Shown: in pieces, positions 57,898 through 64,000 of the stretch
How the letters are laid out: every line of letters begins with the position of its first letter
Numbering within the stretch: position 1 is the stretch's first letter
NCBI GenBank assembly: GCA_945910005.1
Contig: OX246748.1
Location: forward strand, 16,967,368-17,031,367
Source of the DNA: Isoperla grammatica
Taxonomy: Eukaryota > Arthropoda > Insecta > Plecoptera > Perlodidae
Direction of reading: 5' to 3'
DNA: 64,000 bases
Notes under the pieces: model-generated
What the model was told of the DNA's origin: nothing
The model's input: the letters and a program-made list of their open reading frames with translations, nothing else
The model's database searches: none
Translations under genes and position numbers: made by a program

Positions 57898-58847
57898 GTT
57901 TTAAATACTTTGACCCAAGTATAGAGGATATAACAATCATCTTGGGATATTACCTTCTTGGCTTTGCTAACCGGACTCCATCTTAGCGCAAGATTATTTT
58001 AAGTCTACAACTTCAAGCCGTGCCTCTGCTTTGTAGTAATCGCAATAGTTGCCCAAACAACAATGATCAACACTGTGAGTGACGTCTAAAGAAGGCGGCA
58101 GTAAAGCTGTGATGGCTGGCAGTGAGTTAGCAGGCAGCATTTAGCATTTAGTCCATACTAGGAGCTTTGGTCGTCAGAGTTGTGTCAGAAATCGACGATG
58201 ATTCTTACACAGCTCAACAATCGTTGATTCTGACGCAAGGCCATATGACTCTTCACTCAGAATTAATCTGATGACTTTTTCGAATGCTTGTTGGATTCAG
58301 GAAGCTAGCTTGTATGTCTGAGTATTTATAAGGCCTGAAAAGTGTATCCGAGATCCAATATAATATGTGGTTATGAGAATTTGAGCACATGAGTATATGA
58401 ATATATTTGTGTGTTTATTTTTCTTTGTGTCTGTGGAAATTTGTATCAACGCACCTACAAAACAACTATAAAATAGATTTTTCCCCACACAATGTTTGCA
58501 CTCTAGAAAATATGAAATATCTTCTAGAAAGCTCTTTGCATCAAACGTCTGCATACAAGTAATATATTTCAGAATTGAATCTGAATGTTTCTTTGTGATC
58601 AATATGTACTATTCTACGTACATATTTTGAAATACCGCAGTAATAAAAACAAGCATTCTGTTGTTCGCTACCGACTATTGAAATCCAGTTGTATAGAGCC
58701 ATGACGACAGTTTGGTGGTCAATAAATTACATCTCACACTTCAATTTCATTCACAATGTTCATCGTTCAGAAATGTATTGGAATTAAATATGTTGCACTG
58801 CTTGCGCGCACTCTGTACGTCAATAATGGTGAACTATTGCAATCCGC
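57898..58847. other. no gene recognised
   Basis: No exon or repeat recognised. Confidence 0.45.
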
Positions 58848-59293
58848 ATGTAAAAGCTCAACCACAACATCTGACGGCATCGTGATTGTAATCGTAATCC
58901 GGAAATTTTGAAAGGGTTAACTTACCTGGGCCCAGATTCACAAAGGTGCCTAAGTGCTAAGACGTCCTAGTTTAGTGATATAAATCACGCATATGTCGTT
59001 CTGCAGATGTAATAAAGATAAAATATAGTGCAATATCAACAATGTAACCAATAATATTTTATCTGTGAATGTGTAGTAATACCCAGAGATGATTTATCTT
59101 GATTGATCTAGTTAGGATTTACCTAACTTAGAACAACTTAGAGTTAGGCATCTTTGTGAATCCATGCCCTGGTTCTTATGGCGCTGTTCACAACCAAATC
59201 GTAACGTCGTAATGGATTGTAGTGGTAATTCATATTTCTACAATTGCGATCCCGATAACAATTACGATGCCGTCAATCGTGGTTGGGCCTTAA
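58848..59293. mobile_element. MITE, CCCAACCACAATTG family, interrupted (copy 1)
   Basis: AAAGCTCAACCACAAC and CGGCATCGTGATTGTAATCG on the left mirror CGATGCCGTCAATCGTGGTT and GGGCCTT on the right. GGTTCTTATGGCGCTGTTCA and TACAATTGCGATCCCGAT are shared with 61378-61893. Interrupted by another MITE at 58931-59167. Confidence 0.75.
58931..59167. mobile_element. MITE, GGGCC..GATTCACAAAG family (copy 2), nested
   Basis: GGGCCCAGATTCACAAAGGT and GCCTAAGTGCTAAGACG on the left; TAGGCATCTTTGTGAATCCA and TGCCCTG on the right. The uninterrupted sister element at 61756-61790 reads from CTTAC to GGTTCTTATGGCG directly, showing that this is an insertion. The exact target duplication is unclear. Confidence 0.8.
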
Positions 59294-60547
59294 TGCGGTT
59301 AAAGTTGACGTGGGGGTAGACGGAAGGTCACAAGTGTGACGCCAAAGTGCAACGTAAGCAACACTTCGTGAGCTATCTCTTGTTTTAAATGTACTTCATA
59401 AATGTAGTAAAAATTGTCTATTGGAAATGATGCGACGACTGCCGGAGATGAAACTCGAGCTCAACCAATAGAATGACTGATAACGAAAAAACCGCAAAAG
59501 TTTCCGTCGACGTTACGACTGAGGTGGAATTCAATTCACCCGGTGACGTCATTCAGTGTCCCATATCCGCTTACAAAGGTTCAGTTTTGTTTGCTTTCTT
59601 CGATAGTGCTTCTGGATTTGATTTGATTCCGTGTCTTCTGAGTGTCTGCTCCAGTTTTGCGGCATGATTTAGGTAGATGCATCACTACCACTGAAATAAT
59701 ACAAATATATAGGCCTTCTTTAATAAGTTAATAATATTATATAAAAATTACATAATATCTGTCCCTGTATGGAGTCGGGTAGGGGATGGGAGGCTCCCAT
59801 TATCACTTGAGCCTCGGATCTACCTAAGACTACGGCTAGCTATGCCTGACGCTTCACCCATTTTCTTCCTTTGTCCCACTGACATCTCTTCTTCAATATC
59901 TTTTTCCTCTCCCTCTTCTTCTTCTCCTCCTTTCTCGTAATCTTCTTCCAGACTCTCCACCAGTTTTCTCCATAATTTACTTTCTTCCCACCTCTTCTCT
60001 TGTTGCACTTCCACCCATGATGCGTTTCGTATTTTTAATAATAATAAAAATAAAATGTGAACTATATTAAAAACGGTAATATTACCGGTCGAGGTGGGTC
60101 CCTCCTCGTGGTGACCGGTACCCGCAAAGAGGGTTCTCATGTTTTAATCATCCATTTTCTCATTCCTCATAGTCTTACTCCCTTTTCCAAACGTTTTGTC
60201 GGTTTCTCTTCTCATTCTCATTCATACCGACTCTCTTTGCGACCTGAGTTTCTCATGCGGCGATGTGTGATGTATCTGATTCGGCCTTCCTCGTTTATGA
60301 TCTAGCTGTCGAGTACGTAGTAAAACAACTAATACATACAAATGTATCATGATTATTATTATTATTACAAATAAATATGGTTACACATGTTGATGTGTAA
60401 TGTTATAATTTATTATTTATACTTCCAGATATTGTTGAATGCAGTGCAATTTGCGTTGCTAAGAATTTTCGTTGTCATTCTGTCTAGTGTTTTCGCGGCG
60501 GTCCGCCACCGTTACTAACAGTTATTGAGTGTAACTTTGTAACTTTT
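59294..60547. other. no gene recognised
   Basis: A pyrimidine-rich stretch at 59860-60010 gives a Glu-rich minus-strand frame of no known family. No exon recognised. Confidence 0.45.
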
Positions 60548-60765
60548 CTAACGATTTTGCCTCAAAACTATACACCTTCAATCCACATCGAGGCTTGTGG
60601 ATGGTCCAAATTTCAAGTTGATCGGACTTTCCGTTCGACCGCTATCGACAGACATAAAAACGAAACAAAAAACAAACAGAATGAAGTGCCATAAGTCTAG
60701 TACAAAAAAAAAGAACGAAGTGCCATAAGAGTCTCGTGGAAACGCTTGCTTCGCTCGCTCAATAA
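60548..60765 (-). repeat. dispersed repeat with GCTTCGCTCGCTC (copy 2)
   Basis: GCCTCAAAACTATACACCTT, GGTCCAAATTTCAAGTTGAT, CGACCGCTATCGACAGACAT and GAAGTGCCATAAGAGTCTCG match 20958-21150 in reverse. The GAAGTGCCATAAG word is duplicated here. Confidence 0.65.
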
Positions 60766-61377
60766 TTTATTATTTATGGATATTTCTCTAATGTTTTTTT
60801 TAAATTTAATATTTTAAATTTATTCTCAATGTTTCAAATACAGCAAATGCCAGTTTATATTGAAACATATTGCGTGATAACGGAATGTGGTGTACACAAC
60901 CACTCACCATATTGTCCGCACGTTGTACAATATCAAACACTTGTACGGTGGGGTGTGTAACTGCGCGCGTAACATGTCTGTGCATGTAGTTACAAGGACA
61001 CGTGTTAAGGGATGCGCTGCGAGAGTCGTTCTGCGCATGCGCGCTCTTGTTTGGATGCCCGGCCGGATATTCGTTGCACAGTACGGCCATCCTCTTGTGC
61101 GCAAAGTATGTGTGTCACTACCAGATGATTCGGATATCCCAAAATGTTCTCATCGCCATTTCCTTCTCATTTCCTCCCCATGCCGTGAACCACTTCACCC
61201 CCTACATCCGTTAGTTACCACCTCCAACAAGCACTCAACTGATTTCAATTCAACATTCAACCACATTCTTCTTGGGTATGTAATGATTGTAACTACAATT
61301 GAAATGAATACCCTCGTACTCGATGATAAGTAGGAACGGGATGTGTTTGCGCGCGTATAAAAACACAATTCGTAGAG
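60766..61377. other. no gene recognised
   Basis: A 148-codon plus-strand frame at 60887-61333 overlaps minus-strand frames and resembles no family I know. Left as unconfirmed chance. Confidence 0.4.
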
Positions 61378-61893
61378 GCTCAGACACAACTGTCGGCATC
61401 GTAATCGTAATCGGGATAAGAAGATCGTGAAAGAGCCTACAAAATCAAAACAAATTCTGCTTATTGGAGCCTAAACGCTCAAAAACACTCGTTTTATGCA
61501 GTTTGGTAGAAACCTCGTATGAATCCCACCCATAATCAAATTTCCTCCCAAAGTGGGAAGTTTGTGTAAGATACACTAAAATCGAACAATTTCTATAAAT
61601 TATGCTTATCTTCGCCTAAATCGACCAAAAAAACTCAATTCATGCATTTTGATCAAAATCTTGCCGAATGCAAACTAACATTCTTGTTTTTCAACGGAAC
61701 AAGTAACTTGGTCAGATGTTATCGAAATCTTACAAAATCAACGAATTGTGCTTATTGGAGCTTACTTGGTTCTTATGGCGCTGTTCACTACAAAATCGTA
61801 ACGTCGTAATGATATTGTAATGGTAAATCATATTTCTACAATTGCGATCCCGATTACAATTGCGATATCGACAATTGTGGTTGGGCTTTAAAT
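61378..61893. mobile_element. MITE, CCCAACCACAATTG family (copy 2)
   Basis: CTGTCGGCATCGTAATCGTA and ATCGGGAT on the left mirror ATCCCGATTACAATTGCGAT and ATCGACAATTGTGGTTGGGC on the right. Interior AT-rich with the repeated word GCTTATTGGAGC (61460 and 61751). Confidence 0.75.
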
Positions 61894-62216
61894 ATCAAGC
61901 TAATTAAAATTCCGTATTTGAAACAGATGTGTTTTTTCCCATAACACTCTTTTTTTATAGCCAACAGTTATAATAGAGTCTTTTCCAAGTAAATGTAGAC
62001 ATGTCTGTGATCCCATTCCACAAAATGAGCTTTGGTAACAAAACTATTGTACACATTCTTCGCATATCCTGTTTTATGAGTTCATTTAAAGAATGCATGC
62101 TCTTAATTTACCTTACTAACTGAAATTACTACACATTTTTATTTTTCGTTTTTAATCTATTAAATTTATATTACCACAACTCAATCTCCATTGTTTTTAA
62201 AAACTAAATAGGTTTC
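61894..62216. other. no gene recognised
   Basis: AT-rich. Nothing recognised. Confidence 0.45.
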
Positions 62217-62228
62217 TAGTCTGTAGGA

Positions 62229-62504
62229 CCAATAGAGGTGGCTCAGCGCTAAGACGCGCGACTCTAATTCGGGAGGTCGCCGCTTCGATTCCGGCACCGG
62301 CAATCCTAACTGAATGTTTTTCCCGAGGTTTTCCTCAGTCGTAAAGGCGAACGCTGGGATTGGGTCTTACTAACGGCCTTCGGATATTCTTTCCCATCTA
62401 TCCAAACACCCTTATATACCTAGTTAGTCACCTGATGAGGGGCACATCAGGTAAAGCTGTTGTGCACCCTATAACGGGTATTTCTACGAGAAATTATTAT
62501 TATT
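62229..62504 (+). mobile_element. SINE family B, full length with likely target duplication
   Basis: Head: A box TGGCTCAGCGC, then GACTCTAATTCGGGAGGTCG and B box GCTTCGATTCC. Body: GAGGTTTTCCTCAGTCGTAA, CCTAGTTAGTCACCTGATGA. Tail: ACCCTATAACGGGTATTTCT and (ATT)n. TAGTCTGTAGGA at 62217-62228 and TAGTCTCTAGGA at 62505-62516 differ at one of 12 positions and are a likely target duplication. Confidence 0.85.
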
Positions 62505-62687
62505 AGTCTCTAGGATTGCCACATTCAAATTACACAATGGTTGTGTTCATATCTCGAGGGGAGCCACCACGCGATTGGAAGATAAAAATATTTGTTACTG
62601 TTCCACCATAGTAAATTAATACCAAACTTGTGTTCATTATTCATCTTTGAGATATGTTAGAAACATTTTATGTTATGACAGCTTTAA

Positions 62688-63058
62688 GGGCAAAGGGTAG
62701 TCTCTACGTCACAAACCGCAGAAAATGTTCATTTTTAAATTATATCTCAAGATTGCAACAAGAAATCGAAATTCTAAATCAGCAGCGAACTTTGCTTTGG
62801 TAAGCCCTACAGATTGAATAAAATATTATAACCATAAGCGTAGTATTTTGATTATAATTCGATAATTAGTAATTAAATTGATTATTTATAAAAAAACATA
62901 CTGATTATAATTTAAGTCACGACTTAACGCATTCAATGTGTAGGGTTTACTAAACCACAGTGCGCTGTTGATTCAGATTTTCGATTTCGAAGCCCATTCT
63001 TGTGATATAATTTAAAAATGAAAATTTTGTGCGGTTTTTGACGTAGAGGTATCCTTCC
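62688..63058. mobile_element. MITE with about 120-bp inverted arms
   Basis: CTCTACGTCACAAACCGCAG, CATTTTTAAATTATATCTCA and GAAATCGAAATTCTAAATCA on the left mirror GATTCAGATTTTCGATTTCG, TGTGATATAATTTAAAAATG and GTGCGGTTTTTGACGTAGAG on the right. The arms enclose an AT-rich centre. A single arm of the family is at 33145-33240. Confidence 0.8.
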
Positions 63059-63588
63059 CTGTTAAGTGTCACACGTTTTACCGGCATTCTAAGTATTAAC
63101 CAACAATAACTGCTTTCACATTAAACTAAAAACAAACTGTAACTGTCACTACAAATCCCTGTATTCCTTGCGATTTACGTATTTTTAAATTTTTTTTTTT
63201 TTAAATTGATAAAATGAGCTCAAAATAAATTTATAAGCAAGAATAAAAGTTTTACAAAAAATCTCAAAACGTAACCAAAATAATATCTAATAATTGAAAA
63301 AAAAACTATATTATACCTAGAGGAAATAATGTAATCCAGGAGATGTTTTATCATAAATTTATTTAGGAAAAATATAAGCATTGACAGATTGTGTTAAAAT
63401 ATTTCGTTCAATGCCCGCTATTCAATATATTCACAATATATCTATAAAAACTTAAACAAAAAGTTCCAAAATTTTAGCCAGCGTGTGTTTAACACCTCTT
63501 TGAAATATTTCCAGTAGGCCAAGTGGTGATCTACAGCCTAACAACGTTACCGACCTCCTATAACGGTAAAGAACAATGAGGGAGCGGT
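63059..63588. other. no gene recognised
   Basis: AT-rich. Nothing recognised. Confidence 0.45.
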
Positions 63589-63735
63589 GAATGGGGGGGG
63601 GGGGGGGTTGGGGGAAGGGGGTCGTTTCGAAGCTCGGAGAGGTTAATCAGGTGACGTCACGTGACGGTAATCACCCACGAGAGGGAGAGGGTTGTGGGAG
63701 GGGTAGAGGGAGGGGGAGGGGGGGGGGGGGGCGGT
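63589..63735. repeat. G-rich tract with two poly-G runs around a TGACGTCACGTGAC site
   Basis: Poly-G at 63593-63607 (15) and 63718-63731 (14), GGGAGAGGG-type sequence between, and TGACGTCACGTGAC at about 63652. It has strong potential for G-quadruplex formation. Confidence 0.85.
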
Positions 63736-63837
63736 AGATTTCCCTTTAAATCACGACCAAGAATTTCAAGTTGAATTTAAAGTCTTGGTTGGTTTCTGTA
63801 GGAGATGCGGAGAATTATTAACACTTGAAATAAGAAA

Positions 63838-64000
63838 GTTTACCGACCGACTGAGACATCGAATACCATTAAGGGACTGACTGCCGTGTTGGTTCACTGT
63901 AACCGTCGGGAGATGGCAGCACTGTCGCTCCATCATAAAAGCGGTTGTTACCGACGGACTGAGACATGGAATACCATTAAGGGACCGACTGCCGTGTTGG
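63838..64000. repeat. tandem repeat cut by the window end, about 110-bp period
   Basis: GACCGACTGAGACATCGAAT, ACCATTAAGGGACTGACTGC and CGTGTTGG from about 63845 are repeated from about 63954 with three or so changes. The array probably continues past 64000. Confidence 0.85.

Noticed and set aside
60887..61333. 148-codon frame
   Set aside because: No recognisable domain, overlapped by antisense frames, and no splice or conservation evidence. A protein search could reopen it.
1..64000. CRISPR arrays, operons or prokaryotic defence systems
   Set aside because: Introns, SINEs and MITEs show a eukaryotic genome. The regular repeats are minisatellites without distinct spacers.

Overview
The window is eukaryotic nuclear DNA, AT-rich, intron-dominated and crowded with short transposons and minisatellites. 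Its only recognisable protein-coding gene is a neuroligin, seen as four plus-strand internal exons. The protein and the repeat types (tRNA-derived SINEs with insect-style tails, Penelope-like fragments, MITEs, hAT and Tc1-like elements) point to an arthropod, most likely an insect with a large, repeat-rich genome. The order cannot be fixed from sequence alone.

Neuroligin exons lie at 14137-14334, 30048-30318, 33290-33523 and 34417-34639. All four have AG/GT borders and matching intron phases (1, 1, 2, 2, 0), and together they give one continuous stretch of the cholinesterase-like extracellular domain. The nucleophile elbow reads GHGTGA, with Gly where an active esterase has Ser, as in neuroligins. 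Neither the N-terminal exons nor the C-terminal part of the fold, the transmembrane segment and the tail could be found, so the gene runs past both ends, or its other exons are short and hidden in the introns.

Layout: 1-14.1 kb is intron or upstream DNA with a 62-bp CRE-bearing minisatellite, a 31-bp minisatellite, SINE pieces and several hairpin MITEs. 14.3-30.0 kb is one 15.7-kb intron with an almost perfect 311-bp palindrome, a 600-bp (ACAT)n tract split by a hAT element, and a three-level nested insertion (MITE, then SINE, then Tc1-like element). 29.8-34.6 kb holds the last three exons; the acceptor of the 30048 exon is the last of five tandem 51-bp copies of a 3' splice signal. 34.6-64 kb has no recognised exon. 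It holds a 1.13-kb inverted-repeat element, a 28-bp minisatellite, SINEs (one with a perfect 12-bp target duplication and a hAT MITE inside it) and more MITEs.

Two observations deserve most attention: the tandemly copied splice acceptor, and Penelope-type minimal hammerhead ribozyme cores inside palindromic elements. Nearly all open frames in the window are repeat translations or chance and were left out.
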